From positions 3,348,001-3,412,000 of the forward strand of contig CM065801.1 in the NCBI GenBank assembly GCA_033398695.1: a stretch of 64,000 nt of DNA, given 5' to 3'. The position numbers were made by a program, and so were the translations under genes. Origin of the DNA: Orobanche coerulescens (taxonomy: Eukaryota > Streptophyta > Magnoliopsida > Lamiales > Orobanchaceae). The notes below the pieces were generated by a model. The model saw nothing but the letters and a program-made list of their open reading frames with translations, searched no databases and was not told the DNA's origin. Below, one piece after another: positions 1 through 12,500 of the stretch (positions are counted from its first letter, which is position 1; every line of letters starts with the position of its first letter).

Positions 1-554
1 CATGCCGAACTTACGGCCGTAAGTTGCCTTAGTCAAAAACACCCTCCTGCCTAACGAATGCATGCTACGGCCGTAGTCTCCCAAAACATACGCCGTACCC
101 TCGTGCTTACGGCCGTAACTAAAATGACTTACGACCGTAAGCTGTCTTCGTCCAGAAAGACACCAATTCCACAAATGCATGTTACGACCGTAATGATGAT
201 CTGTTACGGCCGTAACTCACTGCTGGAAATGACAAAAATTCGACAACTCCGTCTTCTCGTTACCAATGATGAATGATACGATATATGATACTTGTATGAA
301 TGTAATTGAGTCCGATAACATGCAATAGGTGATACTTCCAATACAAGACTACCCATTACGATGATTATGATAATACTCTCGTCTCGATTCTCAAACGAAG
401 CTGAACGAAGATTGGTAACTGATACACGACTTAAAATACGCCAATGATGAACTCAAATGAATGAATGTGAAAGATGAATGATTATTAATGAGTGAAAATT
501 TACTGAGTGACAAATACTGAATGTCAACAAATGAATTTACAACCAGGTATTACA
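1..554 (-). mobile_element. Partial LTR, cut by window edge, with ACGGCCGT palindrome array
   Basis: Read on the minus strand, the segment begins TGTAATACC at 554, the same kind of LTR start as elements A and C further right. A purine-rich run (minus strand, about 573-555) precedes it like a polypurine tract, so this may be the 3' LTR of a minus-strand element whose body lies to the right. Seven near-perfect palindromes with core ACGGCCGT or a one-base variant occur between 10 and 216, for example CTTACGGCCGTAAG at 10-23 and GTTACGGCCGTAAC at 203-216. The other LTR end is outside the window, so family and length are unknown. Confidence 0.5.
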
Positions 555-1071
555 ACCAGCTCCTCTACCATTTAGATTCCACCCTCTTTTCACCCACTAC
601 AAAGATGTTGAGATTCGGTGCCTAAATCGAAGGCCCAGTGGAAGCGGTAAAATGAAAATTAATTCGATCCGAATCCCTACGAGGATCGATCGAGCTACGT
701 ATATACGAATATAAAAACGAAGCAAAAGAAGATACAAGAAACATACCCTCGTAGTCCGTTGATTAAATGGTGATATCCGAGAAAGCGTTTCCCCAAGCTT
801 TAGGTGATCTCCCTATGATTCCAATCCGCTCCAAGCTCTTGGATGATCCAACGCCGAAAGTATCGCGTCTCTATTTGCCACGCGCCGGAGAAACGAACGA
901 AATGACTATACCTCGTTATCCTCTAAGGATACAGCTAGAACAAGGTTATAGGAGTTTGTTAATCAAGATTATAACACTCTAAGTGTTCAATCTATATCTC
1001 TCAAATTATGTCTTGAATTTTCTACAAGAAAAACAAGAAGGATGATGAAGAAGAAGGTTTAGAGAAAACAT

Positions 1072-1102
<31 letters not shown>

Positions 1103-2440
1103 TTGCACCTCACGTATGAAAACACCAAGTGAAGTTGGAAGAGTTAGTCTTCACCTCATATAATACTTCAACCCACCTGAGAGATTCCCTACCAAATAAT
1201 GATCATGATACTTGTCCCCCCAAGTCATGAGATTCCATTCATCATGATGGGGACAAGTCAAAACTCACATGGATGAAGTGGGGGGCGCCCACCATGAAAA
1301 AATTGGACGAGTTCGGTTCGTTTAGGACTCCCGTGAGTCCAAATAGATAAACTCTAATTTAGTTCTGATGTATTTATATCAATTAATTAATCCAATTAAT
1401 TAATCATATCAAATACAAAATAATATAATTAATTTCTCCAACAAATAATTATATCTACGAATTAAATTAATCACCCCGTAATTTATTTAACTCATTTGAC
1501 CGTAATTAATTTATCCAATAAATCAATTTAGACATCCAATGTCCCCAAAATTAGATATCCAATATTTAATATTCATAATGAGAGAATAAGCTCGATTCAT
1601 TCCGTCGCCAATCCTATTGCGCGACTCGGTAGGTCCGCCTCAGTCAGCAATGGGAGGAACCAAAGAGTAGTAGCACCACCTATCCAGCCTAGCGGCCTAC
1701 AATGTACCCCAACTGAGAACGAATGATTGGGATCATTCAAGAACCATTCTGTCGTGAATACCAGTATAGGTATAAACCCTTCTTTCAGATGTCCCGATCA
1801 ATTTATAGGGTCACGGTCAGTCAAACCCTATCTGTACTTGACACTATGCATGAGTTAATGCAAATCAAGATCATCGAGCTCTCGTGTATCCAATATAACT
1901 AGCTCCAATGCTTTGGCCAAAGACTTATGATCTCATCTGCCAATAACCGCATATGACATGTAACCCGTTCACTAACAGGAAAAAGAATTCTATCTTGGTA
2001 TTCAGTAGGACCTGCTACTTGCCCGTCAAGACGCACGTCGAGGTTGACCTCGGCCTTCCAGTTCACAGGGTCGAACTACTCTAATGAATATCTTAACGTC
2101 ACAAGCACATCCCTACTAAATCATCAAGTTGGAGGTTGACGAATACCTATCACAACCTTTCGATTCCGTCATTAACTGTCCCGGAGTGAAATCCGTGTGA
2201 CGAAAGGGTGAGTCGGTTCGAGTATACTAATCCAATTAGCATACCTATAACGTGTGCTCCCACTAACCATTAGTGTTCGACAGGCACTCTCCATGTCAAA
2301 TAATACGTCATACAAGTCTTCACATAAACTTAATGCCCAGTCAAGTTTTATCGACTTGCGAACGATTAAGTATTTGAGCTATAAACCTATGAACTGCCGA
2401 CCCCCTTATCCAATAAGGAGTGGAATATTTTGCTCTCAAA
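555..2440. other. Non-coding, probably retroelement-derived sequence
   Basis: No open frame here looks like a known protein. The stretch contains a (TC)n microsatellite at 1072-1094 and a very AT-rich block near 1370-1560. From 1570 to 2440 it is more complex in composition and could be an old LTR or the internal part of the element whose LTR ends at 554. I could not assign it. Confidence 0.3.
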
Positions 2441-2449
2441 TACACGGAC

Positions 2450-2453
<4 letters not shown>

Positions 2454-2491
<38 letters not shown>
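2454..2491. repeat. (TA)n microsatellite
   Basis: About 19 uninterrupted TA dinucleotides. Confidence 0.95.
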
Positions 2492-2494
<3 letters not shown>

Positions 2495-2602
2495 CGAGTT
2501 AGGAATGCCAGTAACTATCAATAAATAAAAAAACATCCATTTGCCTTATGATAATGAATTACATAATAACACATCCCCTGAGTGGCATTCGAGGGCATAC
2601 TC

Positions 2603-3060
2603 CTAACAAAATAAACCATGCTCCCGGAGATCGATCTCCCCATGGATCGATGTGATAATTCTAGCCCAAAGGTCCTCTATATTCCTAATAAATCTCCATA
2701 ACCATTTCCCAATCGGAGCCATATTGAACCACTCCACGCATTTGACTCCTAAGCCCCCTTCGATTTTTGGTTTGCAAGCGTCGTTCCACTTTAACCAAGT
2801 AATTTTCCTCTCCCCTTTCCCCCTCCCCACAAGAACTTTGCATGTACCGTAGAGATGGCTTTGAGGATGGTTTTAGGTAAGGTGATAAAGGAGATATGGT
2901 CGAGAGGAATTGAAGTTAAAACAGATTTTACCAACGTAATCCTTCCCCCAAGAGAGAGCTTCTTCGATTCCCACCTTCTCAATCTATTCTTTACCTTTTC
3001 CACTAAAAATTTTCATTCCTCCGACTTGTTTGTCGAGATCCCTACCTTCATTCTGAGATA
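2603..3060 (-). pseudogene. LINE (L1-type) reverse-transcriptase C-terminal remnant
   Basis: Two overlapping minus-strand frames together resemble the region just after the RT domain of plant L1-type LINEs. The upstream frame (3003-2791) reads KKLSLGGRITLVKSVLTSIP followed by an FLWGG-type motif. The downstream frame (2830-2603) carries ITWLKWNDACKPKIEGGLG and a KWLWRF motif. The change of frame near 2800 and the short length show a dead 5'-truncated fragment. The upstream endonuclease and RT catalytic YADD box are absent, and no poly-A tail or target duplication was identified. Confidence 0.8.
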
Positions 3061-3816
3061 AGTAACGGTAGCTCACCAACTATTCGGTCGCCCATGTTAA
3101 GACGAGTCAGATGTTATACGACACGAATATTTGACCCTGATGCTAAGGGCCGACCATTGAGATCGGAAACATGGCGATCTGATCAGACATCCTAAGAACT
3201 GAGCAGTAAACCAACAACCTCGGTTGAAGAGACGACCGATCTGAGCTGACGAACACAAGCAAGACACCATGTGTCCGAACTGTCGGCAATATGAATCCCA
3301 TCCACGCAAATCAAGCCAACTGTCGCTACAATACCAAAACAAAGTCCTAATCAATGCCACCGAGCTACGTGCTTGTATATGAATCAACCATATAATGACA
3401 CATGTCTGATCAGGATGTCCTTAAATATCAGCAACTGGGGTCATCAATACGAATTCAAAAAAAATTATATTAACCGAGCCATGTAAAGTAGAAAGATAAA
3501 AATTGATCTAGATTTCAGGTCACCAATTCAATATTACAGACATTTATTGTCATCAGTTTCATCTTTTTATTACAGTTTAATATTTTTATTGCAATTACAC
3601 ACTCCTATGTGGAAGATTCATGCTTACACGTAAGGATTCACTATCTACGTCTTTCATAATTGATTATGTGGATCTGTTGACCAACATAGGCATGAACGTC
3701 AAATAATCTTATTTTATTAATATTTATTCATAACTCTACTTTTGAACAAAATAAAACTAAATTTATCTCTAAATTAACATATAATATTATTCAATAGGTC
3801 AAATATAAGGTTAACG
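3061..3816. other. No recognisable feature
   Basis: No coding similarity, RNA gene or clear repeat structure was seen. The second half is AT-rich. Confidence 0.4.
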
Positions 3817-4425
3817 ATGAACGATTTCTCCGCCATCTCAACCTGCTTCCAAGAATTACAGATGATGGCCGATCAACTTTCAAATGTAGGTGCTCCGATC
3901 GACAGCAATCACATTGTTCTTCAACTCATAAGAGACATCAACAAAAACTACAACAATGTCGCCACCTACATCCAGCATAGCAATCCACTTCCTCCATTTT
4001 ATGAAGCCCGATGGCGTCTCATCATGGAAGAAACTCCAAAAAGCGGAACAGTCCCTCAACGCCCTCAGCAATGCCGGAGCAGTGTTGATCTCCTCAATCG
4101 ACAATTCCTACGGCGATTCCTCATGCAACACAAACTATCATAACTCAAAATTCTGGATGAGTGGTCGTGGTGGAAACAACGGCTTGCGTGGCGATGGTCG
4201 TGCTAACCATGGCGGAGGAGGCGGAGGTCACGGATGACGAGGATGAAATGACAACAATGGCAAAATTTTGATCACCTGAGGGGGAGGCCATCCACAGCGA
4301 ACTCATGCACAGTATGGATCTATAGATCGAGGGTCATTTCCACCTTGGTTAATTGGCGGGAGAATTGGGCCTACCCACCTTGCACATACCCAACCGTCCC
4401 CTGGTCACGTGCCACATGAATCTAA
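3817..4425 (+). pseudogene. Ty1/copia gag remnant, left part of a broken element
   Basis: The frame from 3817 matches the copia gag domain (UBN2 / Retrotran_gag type): the ADQLSNVGAPID motif, then an IATYIQ-like segment and NPLPPFYEAR. After a frameshift near 4000-4130 a glycine-rich stretch follows (RGDGRANHGGGGGGHG), then proline and tryptophan-rich sequence typical of the gag linker. The protease part of the same element type resumes about 1.4 kb downstream at 5838, so later DNA appears to have split it. Several frameshifts and stops make it non-functional. Confidence 0.75.
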
Positions 4426-5837
4426 GGTTTTAATCAAAATAAATTTGGTGGAAACATCAAACTCGAAAAGATTACATACACATGTTATTTATAAATCCAA
4501 TCCAGCTTGATGGTATATATTGAGTGTCGATCTTACTTTAGGACTCTAAATATCATCACTCTATTGGTATCCATATAACATATCTTGAATCACCTCGAGG
4601 TGTTAGCTTAGAACATGGATGAAGAAGATTAGCTCTATTTTTTATCCTCACTCCTTGTTTGCACACAATTTTATACATATTTTTATAGTGTTTTCTGGGC
4701 CATATTGTTCTTAAATGTCTAATAAATTATCGTGTTGCGCTTATTTCTTGGTTTGTTAGGCTCGATTATGCTTTGATATTTTAAGTTGTACTTTGAATAT
4801 TTTGAGGCCACTCACTAGCGTGAAGATGTCCTGATACCCTACACCATGGAGATGATGCACGGATGAGAAAATGAGTGAAAAAAAATGAGAAAACCGGATC
4901 CGAACAAACGAACATGACCAAGACCGTGTCAGACCACACTGCCCGGTCGATTTACACGTTCGTGGCTCCGACTATTACACCTCCCAGATAAAAAGCAGCA
5001 TTTCTATGAAAGTGCGACACAGCCGTGTCGTTTGACACGGCATGTATCATAGGGTGGTGCAGTTATTTTATTTTGACAGGTTTTACATGTTTTTACACTC
5101 CTCGATTCAATTTAGCGGCAATAAAAGACCTCCTAATGCCAATGATGGGGATGATCAATTCTGATATCGGTGTAAGAGGCAGAAGGACATCAATTCTGCC
5201 TCTTACACCGAGGGAGTTCAAGACATCAAAATGATCCAAAACAAAGGCTCAAGATTGATCGAGATACATCCCATACCCCAATTTTATCTCCTTTTTTTTT
5301 TACTGGTATTTTATTTTTCTTAATTTAAGAAGATGAATATTGTTATCTTTTCTTATTCATATTTCATCATGCGAGGTAAAGGTTGTTGGATTTTGGACAT
5401 GTGAGTACATGAGTATTCACTATTAAATACATCTACTTTTATTTTTATTTTTAAATAGTTGAATTTATTTTATGTTTGAATACTTGATTAATGTTTTTAC
5501 ATGTTTAGCATTGTAGCTCATAATTCGAGAGACGAGAGTATTAATATGTCTCAATTATTTGACAAAAATAATTTCGAGATTGAGAAATTGGTGATTTAAT
5601 TATGATGATTAATTGATCTTTTGAACTTTTTGGAGTTAGATAATATATAATCGATGGAGACGTCAATATATTTTAGTCAATCTATCTTTTTCATTGATCT
5701 CAAAATAGGTTTTTGATAACTTTCTCAATTATCATCAGAAGGATAAGTAGAACACTAACTCCGATTAACCCTAAATCCTAAATCCTAAAACTTAAACTCA
5801 GGTTCGGCTTATACCTGACCATATTACGAACTTACTC
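4426..5837. mobile_element. Unclassified insertion splitting the copia remnant
   Basis: This stretch sits between gag-like and protease-like parts of one copia fragment and has no coding similarity. Near 4918-5045 it carries CCGTGTC / GACACGG dyads (for example GCCGTGTCGTTTGACACGGC), the motif class seen in the LTRs of element B, followed by T-rich sequence. It may be a solo LTR or LTR fragment of an Athila-like element, but I could not define its termini or a target duplication. Confidence 0.35.
5167..5211. repeat. Perfect 18-bp inverted repeat, 9-nt loop
   Basis: Arms at 5167-5184 (TCGGTGTAAGAGGCAGAA) and 5194-5211 are exact reverse complements separated by GGACATCAA. As RNA it would form a strong stem-loop. 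It lies within the unclassified insertion and could be part of an element terminus. No terminator or microRNA role can be claimed from sequence alone. Confidence 0.85.
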
Positions 5838-6480
5838 GACGGATAGGGCATGGTATGAATGAAATTGACATCTCTAAATATTGAAGCCGCCTTACATATT
5901 ATGACTTCTCAATCAATTGGACCAAAATTGATATATGAATACAGGAGCAACATCTGATATGAACACGAGTCAAGAACGTCTTATTTTAATTTGAGTAGCA
6001 ATCGCAACATTGTTGTTGGCAGGGATCAAGAAAGTCCAATTCATGACATACATCCCAAACTTATCAATAAATTAATATTTGTTCGCCATTTTACCACCAG
6101 TAATAATGTATTTGTTGAATTTGATCTAAATGGAACTTATATGAATGATTTTCAGACACGCCGCCTCTATGAGATGTGATAGTCAGGGCGACTTATACCC
6201 TCTCCACCACTGCTTTCACCAAATACATTCTCTCTCCCTCTACATTTATAGTTTTATCGTCATCATTATGGCATGGTCGCTTGGGTCACCTCAAATCTCC
6301 AATTTTTAATTATCTTAGGAGTAATAATGTTACCTCTTCTAACAAAGTGTTGTCCAATATGACATATCAATCTTGCATTCTTGGAAAACCCATACTAAGT
6401 TACCATTCTATAACTCTATTCCATCTACTTATTTGTCATTTGATATCCGTCACGATTTGTGAAATAAGCAAGAACTTTAG
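5838..6480 (+). pseudogene. Ty1/copia protease and pre-integrase remnant
   Basis: Around 5935-5965 the sequence encodes a degraded copy of the copia protease active-site context (YMNTGATSDM, where the family has DTGATSHM). The frame from 5991 gives NRNIVVGRDQESPIHDI and FVRHFTTSNNVFVEFD, typical of the region after protease. The next frame (6176-6487) has SSLWHGRLGHLKSPIFNYLR and SCILGKP, matching the HHCC pre-integrase zinc-binding region. Frame changes occur at about 6175 and the integrase core is missing. It is probably the continuation of the gag remnant at 3817. Confidence 0.8.
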
Positions 6481-7365
6481 AAAGTAAATAATGTCATTGT
6501 AGATGAGAACCAGTAACGAACTAGCCGAAGAAAGGTGGAATTGAAAATTATCTCAGATCGAAGAGGTAAAGAGGAAGTCGAAAACGATCCATGGAGGAAA
6601 CTTAGGAAAGGCAAATCCTTTGTCGCGGGATAAAACCATTTCTAGAGAGAAAAAGAAATATATCAAATAAATTCATTAATACATATAAACACAACTAAAT
6701 CAATAGTTATTTGATTAATTTAAGTTAGTGTTATATTTACAGTATTTTACCTAAATATATTAGCTAATATAATTTTTCCCTTTTTTATTTGAGTTGAGGG
6801 CTTTTTGTCATTACAATGGTTATTAGAGCAACCCACATCTGTAGAAAAAGTTATTCCTAAATCCATTCTTAAACCATCTTCGATGCTATTTTGAAATCCT
6901 ATGTTGCAATAATATGCACCAGCTCTTCTATCATAAAAACAAGTAAAGGGCGCCCGCTGCGTTGCAGCGGTTTTTTTTTTTTTTTTTTATGCCCTCTCTC
7001 ATAGTATACAACACGGTTTTTTTTATGCCCTCTCTCATATCAATTTTATATTATGGCACGGAAGCCTATTTCCCCTCCTTTAGTATATATAGAGAATTAT
7101 ATAGTTAAAATAATAGTTTTTTAAAGAAAAAGTTATTTTATTAAGGAAAAGGAAGAAAAAAGAAGAAAGAAAAGATGGAGAGAGAGAGAGAAGGGAATAG
7201 TTGGAAGAAAATAAGGGATGCCATATATCTAGGAGAGAGAAATAGGGTAACAAGAGAGAGAAGATGGAGAAATTGTATATTTAGATAAAATGCCACTAAT
7301 AATGTGCTTTATGAAATATAATCACTTGAAAATTTGTATATGTAAATGCTAGTAGTATTATAACC
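6481..7365. other. AT-rich intergenic DNA with possible Helitron-like fragment
   Basis: No gene seen. Around 6949-6970 CGCCCGCTGCGTTGCAGCGG forms a short GC-rich hairpin followed by a T run, reminiscent of hairpins near the 3' ends of plant Helitrons, but no CTRR end was confirmed. The phrase TATGCCCTCTCTCAT occurs twice (near 6988 and 7025). Around 7160-7270 the sequence is purine-rich with GAGAGA runs. Confidence 0.3.
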
Positions 7366-8559
7366 TAGATGTTAAATGGGCTCGGGCCCGGCGGGATGGT
7401 CCATTTAACCCGTCAAAAAAATCGGGTTAGGGATATTTCTACTGCTTAAATCCGGCGTTTGGCCTGATCTTGAAATTGTTCACAGTTAAGCAATTGCCCG
7501 ATATATATATTGTTAATTTCAACTTACAGTAATACTATATTTATATAACATATATTAATATTATATATAATATATTCTTACTGTATTTGTTAATATAGTG
7601 TGTATATATCAGTGTTTTAAATAGCGCAGCGTTGATGTGTTTGTCTTGATAGCGCGTAGCGCAAATAACGTAGCGTATAGCGTAGGTTTATCGTTCCTTC
7701 TATTTTATATAAAAAAATAAAATATATCTATATAATATATAATTCTTTATCATAAGTTAATATAATTCTAAGTTAAAATTATAACTAGTAACACTTAAAA
7801 TAAGAATATATGAAAATAAATGTATAAATATCATATTTACAATCCACCGTTTTTTTAATGAACTCATCAACAAATTTTCCTATCGGTTATTTATCATTGG
7901 TTATTTGACATTATCTTTGACACTACATATATCTAAGAATTATTAAAAAAACTATATTTTGTAATAAATTTAATAGAACTTTATAGTTTATATAGATATA
8001 AAAGCAATAAAATAATAAATAAAAAATATTTGTAATTAAAATAAAAATATATAATTAAAATAAAAAACATGATAAAAATCAAATTTTCTCAAATAGCCCA
8101 CGCTATTTACGCTATAGCTCAAATAGCCTATGCTATTTGCGCTATTTGGATAAAAGCGTGCCACGTCATCAAAAATCCTACGTTATTTGCCCAAAACGCT
8201 ATTTTGGATGTGCTACGTAGCGCTACAGTCAATTTTTACGCTATAGCGTGCTATAGCCTACGCTACGAAACGCTATTTAAAACAGTGGTATATATATAGA
8301 TACATAAAAGTGTGTTTTGGTATATTTATTATAGTATATTTGTTACTATATATATAAAATATATTGTTACTGTTTTTTTTTTTTTTTGGTTTGCGACTTA
8401 TAAAAAACTAAACAATAGATTTTTTAAATATTTAGCCCGAAACTCGTTAGCAGTTAGCAGTACGATATTTCAGAAATCTTTTAAATCCTGGACTTTTTTG
8501 TCAGAATCGTTTAGCCCGACAGACTAAATGAATCAGCTAAATTTCATTTAACATCTCTA
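7366..8559. mobile_element. hAT-like MITE hosting a second hAT-like MITE
   Basis: Terminal inverted repeats run TAGATGTTAAATGGG at the left and (reverse complement) TAGAGATGTTAAATG at the right. The flanks are TTATAACC (7358-7365) and CTATAACC (8560-8567), an 8-bp target duplication with one mismatch, as expected for hAT transposition. No transposase is encoded. A second element is inserted at 7610-8287, so the original unit was about 0.5 kb. Confidence 0.7.
7610..8287. mobile_element. Nested hAT-like MITE with AGCG/CGCT interior repeats
   Basis: The ends are CAGTGTTTTAAATAGCG and, in reverse complement, CACTGTTTTAAATAGCG. A perfect 8-bp target duplication GTATATAT flanks it (7602-7609 and 8288-8295). 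Both subterminal regions are full of degenerate TAGCGTAGCG / CGCTATTTGCGCTA units in opposite orientation, separated by an AT-rich centre. No transposase is encoded, so it is non-autonomous. Confidence 0.85.
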
Positions 8560-8785
8560 CTATAACCCATACTCATATGTATAATTCTTTTATATTTAAA
8601 ATCATACTTTTTGTGCCTCTGCGTAAAAAGCGCGCCTCCCCGTTGCGCTCAAACTGGAGGAGGCTTGTGTAACGTTGTATCTCATAAAACGTACATCAAA
8701 GTCCAACAAAAGGTATAGCTCGTATATATCAGCTAAAATTAAGCATTCAGAATCAAAGTCTTGACATACATGATATACTCCCAAC

Positions 8786-9358
8786 TAGGGTTGCAAACAA
8801 ATCGAATAATTTTGATTCGATTCGATATTCGTATTCGTATTGTTCGATTCGTATTCGGAAAAATCGAATTCGAATTTGAATAAGAATAATTTTTTGTATT
8901 CGTAGATTTTTCGAATACAAATACAAATATGCCAATATTCGATTCGATGTATTCGAATATTCGATTCGTTTATTTATGTAATATTTGTAATATATAATAT
9001 ATATTAGTTATATAGTTTTCTAATACATAATATATGCTAGTCAATATAGTTTAATTATATAAAATAAATATATAGAGAATATATATGTTATGTATTTATT
9101 AAATATAATTTTATTTTATAATATAGTTTTTATATTTATTTTTAGTTAAATAATTTATTTGGAATATACATATATAAATAATTTCGAATTTCGAATCGAA
9201 TCGAATATTCGAATATTCGAATTTTTTTAACGAATCGAATACGAATCGCATTTTGAATTCGACTAAATATCGAATTCGAATTCCAATATTCGTCAACTTG
9301 ATCCAATTCGAATAAAATGTCTCAGTATTCGGTTCGATTCGATTCGTTTGCAACCCTA
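8786..9358. mobile_element. hAT-like MITE with CGAATATTCG interior repeats
   Basis: Inverted termini TAGGGTTGCAAACAAATCGA and, in reverse complement, TAGGGTTGCAAACGAATCGA are flanked by a perfect 8-bp duplication CTCCCAAC (8778-8785, 9359-9366). Subterminal DNA consists of degenerate ATTCGATTCG / CGAATCGAAT units around an AT-rich centre. It ends 149 bp beyond the stop codon of the CSLD gene and could lie in or near its 3' UTR. Non-coding. Confidence 0.9.
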
Positions 9359-9506
9359 CTCCCAACATAGAGCATTGGAAACCCATGTAACAACCGAAAA
9401 ACCGAAAAAACGCGAAAAAACTAACTCAAGATGAAGTCGAGTAACTTCGCTCGTGTCGAAACCCACACACTTGACACACAATAAGCTAAAGGGTATAATC
9501 CAAAAT

Positions 9507-12500
9507 CTAAATGCTACCTTGATTACCCATAGGCGGGTATATATACACCGTAAGAAGCGAAACAATAATGCAGATCAATCCGGACCATAGAAACACAATC
9601 GTCGGTATCTTCCCCTTCTTCCCCATCAACCCTTTCGCGAAAGGGTACAAATGGGAAAGCACCCAGAAGCTGAAGAAAACACCACCGAGCAGTTTGCTCC
9701 ACCGTGGGAACGGACTGTAAACCGTCCTCGAAACAGCCACCCCGATCGCGATCACGTTGAACATGATGATCGTGATCGGCGGGACCATCAGGGCCGTCCA
9801 CCTGAACTCGTGCAGCTCAGCAAACTCGTCCTCCCCCTCGTCCGGCGCCGCTGATTTCGAAGTCAGCGTGAACGAGATCTCGATCCCGGCAATCACCTTG
9901 AGCAGTCCCTGTATCACGGCCGCCGGATGCGCGCTCGTCCCGCCGATCAACCAGAACTGCTCGTTCCGCCACCAGTCGTGCAGCGTTATGCCCGACCATT
10001 TGATCTCGAGCAGCGCCAGCATGCACAGAGTCACCGTTATAGCCAATAAGAACACCAAGAAAGTGACGTCCAGTGTCTGAACGATGAACTTCCCAGAGAA
10101 GAGAGAGAGCGCGGGTAGAATGCAGTACACGATGAGGAAAACCGATGTGAATGGATATATCCCGACGTTGAAGTACGCCACTCTCTGAAGAAACTTCATC
10201 CTCGGGCTCGCGAACAAAGCGTTGTTTCTGGAGAAGAATATTTCGACCGAGCCGGTCGCCCAACGGAGGACTTGGTTCAGCCGATCGGTCAGATTAATCG
10301 GAGCCGTCCCTCTAAACGCATCCCTTTTAGTCACGCAGTAAACCGATCTCCATCCCCGGTTGTGCATCCGATAGCCCGTGACCACGTCCTCGGTCACCGA
10401 CCCGTATATCCACCCGACCCTTTTGCCCCACTCTGTCTTATCCTCGTAGAAGCACATTATTACGCTGACAGCCTCCGCTAAAGACGACGCGTCCAACGGC
10501 TCGCGTTGCACGGCTAGAGAGCCCGCGGGCCGGCCGAGACATCCCTTGGCACGTAGCTCGTGGAGAAGCCTCCCTCCGAATTCAGCCACACTAATCGAGT
10601 CGATAAGCGAGGTCGAGTTTCCGAATTGTTTCGAGAGGGACGCTCTCGCCGCGTCATCATCGTCGTACTGACCGCCGCCACCATTGACGTGAAGAAGCAT
10701 TTCGTCGTCTTCTTCTTGATTTTTATGCTCGTTCTTCGATCTTTGCAAAAGCTTTCTTTTCTTACTTCTCCCGAACCATCCGTGGTGTTCGGTGGCTCTA
10801 GGAGGGCTAAAACCGTAAAGTGCGATTCTTCGGAAAATGCAGCCGGTGCCCACGTACATGGGGCCTTGTAACCCATCAAGTGCTCTCATGCTGACATCAA
10901 AAAACACCGTGTTGTGATTCGCATACCGGTCGTTCGGATCTATTCCTTCGAATCTCTGCGGAAACTGGACGTAGCAAATCTTGTCGCCGCCTCTATCGAG
11001 CATGAAACACATCCCTTCTCGGACGGCTAACGAATTGTAGATGTAGTGATCGCAGTCGAGGTTTAGGATGAAGGCACCGTTGGACATTATCGCGCTCGCA
11101 CGGACCAGAGCATTCATCGCGCCGGCTTTTTTGTTGTGTTCGAAAGCCGAACGTTTTTCGCGGGAAACATACACGAGCATAGGTAATCTGATGTCGACGT
11201 CTGTCGTGTCGGTTAAGTTTTCTTCATCGGCTTCTTGACCGAAAACCGGGTCCGGGCTTGCAGGGACCAGCATTATCTGCAAATTACAGTCATCATGTTA
11301 GGTTAAAAGTGGATCATATTGATTTCCTTGCCTTTAACATTGAGAAAGCAAACAGCATATTAGAAAGAAACAGAGTGTTCAATATTATGAGTGTAAAGAA
11401 GTGACTCGGGGCTAGCCGGAACTAAGTATGGGATTTTAAAACCGAGAATAAGGAAACCGATCCGAATCGAACCGAATCGAAACCACAGGGTTAGGTTCTT
11501 ATGTTTCACTTTGTACTAGCAATCAATTCAGGTTCTAGTGCTAAAATAACGGTTCTGTTCTCGGTTCTATGTTTCATTGTGCAAGAAAAGACAATAAATA
11601 ACCTATAAGGTTAAACCAAAAAAAAAAAAAAAATCATATGTTTAATTCCGATCATTCGATTCCTCAGACAACCGAAAAACGAAAATATCGCACAAATTCG
11701 GATAATTCCAGTAATTCGATTCCTCAAGAACCGAAAACGCCACATATATTTGGTTCATGTTATTAATTCGGATACTTGAGGAACCGAAAGAACTGAAGCA
11801 TTTTATCTGGTTCGGTTCTATATCCTGTTCCACACAAAAAAATATGCGGAACCGCTCATGAGAAACCGGTTCTGGTCTGGGTTCCATAAATTTTAGCCTA
11901 GAACCGAACTGATAACAAGTCTAGCCGGAACTAACGGTATCTGCAAATTAAGAGTACCCCATATAATATATATACACACATATAAGATGCAATAATGCAA
12001 AAAACAGACAGATACTAAGAGTTCCAACTGAAGGGGAAAAAAAGTGAAAACTATTTTGGTTTTTTTCATTGCCATTAACTATGAGAAAACATATATGGGA
12101 AAGACAGATAGCTCGAGTTAATATTGCATATTAGTAGTTCAAAAAAAAAAAATACCTGTATTATTCCCTCGTGATCACCTCTCGAATGACCTTCCTCTGC
12201 CGACGGCCAAGTTCCGTGCCAATGACTCCCATCTGCCATCCATGTAGCCTTTGGGACCTTTATCGGCTCAGATAAATTAACCCCGAGTTCCATTTGTTTC
12301 CTTTTGGCCCTTATCTCAGCTTGAGCATTATAAGCATCCGATCTTCGCCTAATCGAGTCGGGCAATGCATTTATCCTCACTTTAAACTCATCGTACTCCC
12401 TCTTCACTCTCCTTCGATCCCTTACAAAATCAAGTCGCACTTTATTCTTCAACGGGTCACGCTTCTGCCCAAAGTACGCCTCCGGATTCCTAGGCTCGAT

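Noticed and set aside
10514..10879. Long open frames antisense to, or in other frames of, the CSLD exon 3
   Set aside because: They are shadows of a well-supported CSLD exon, with no similarity of their own.
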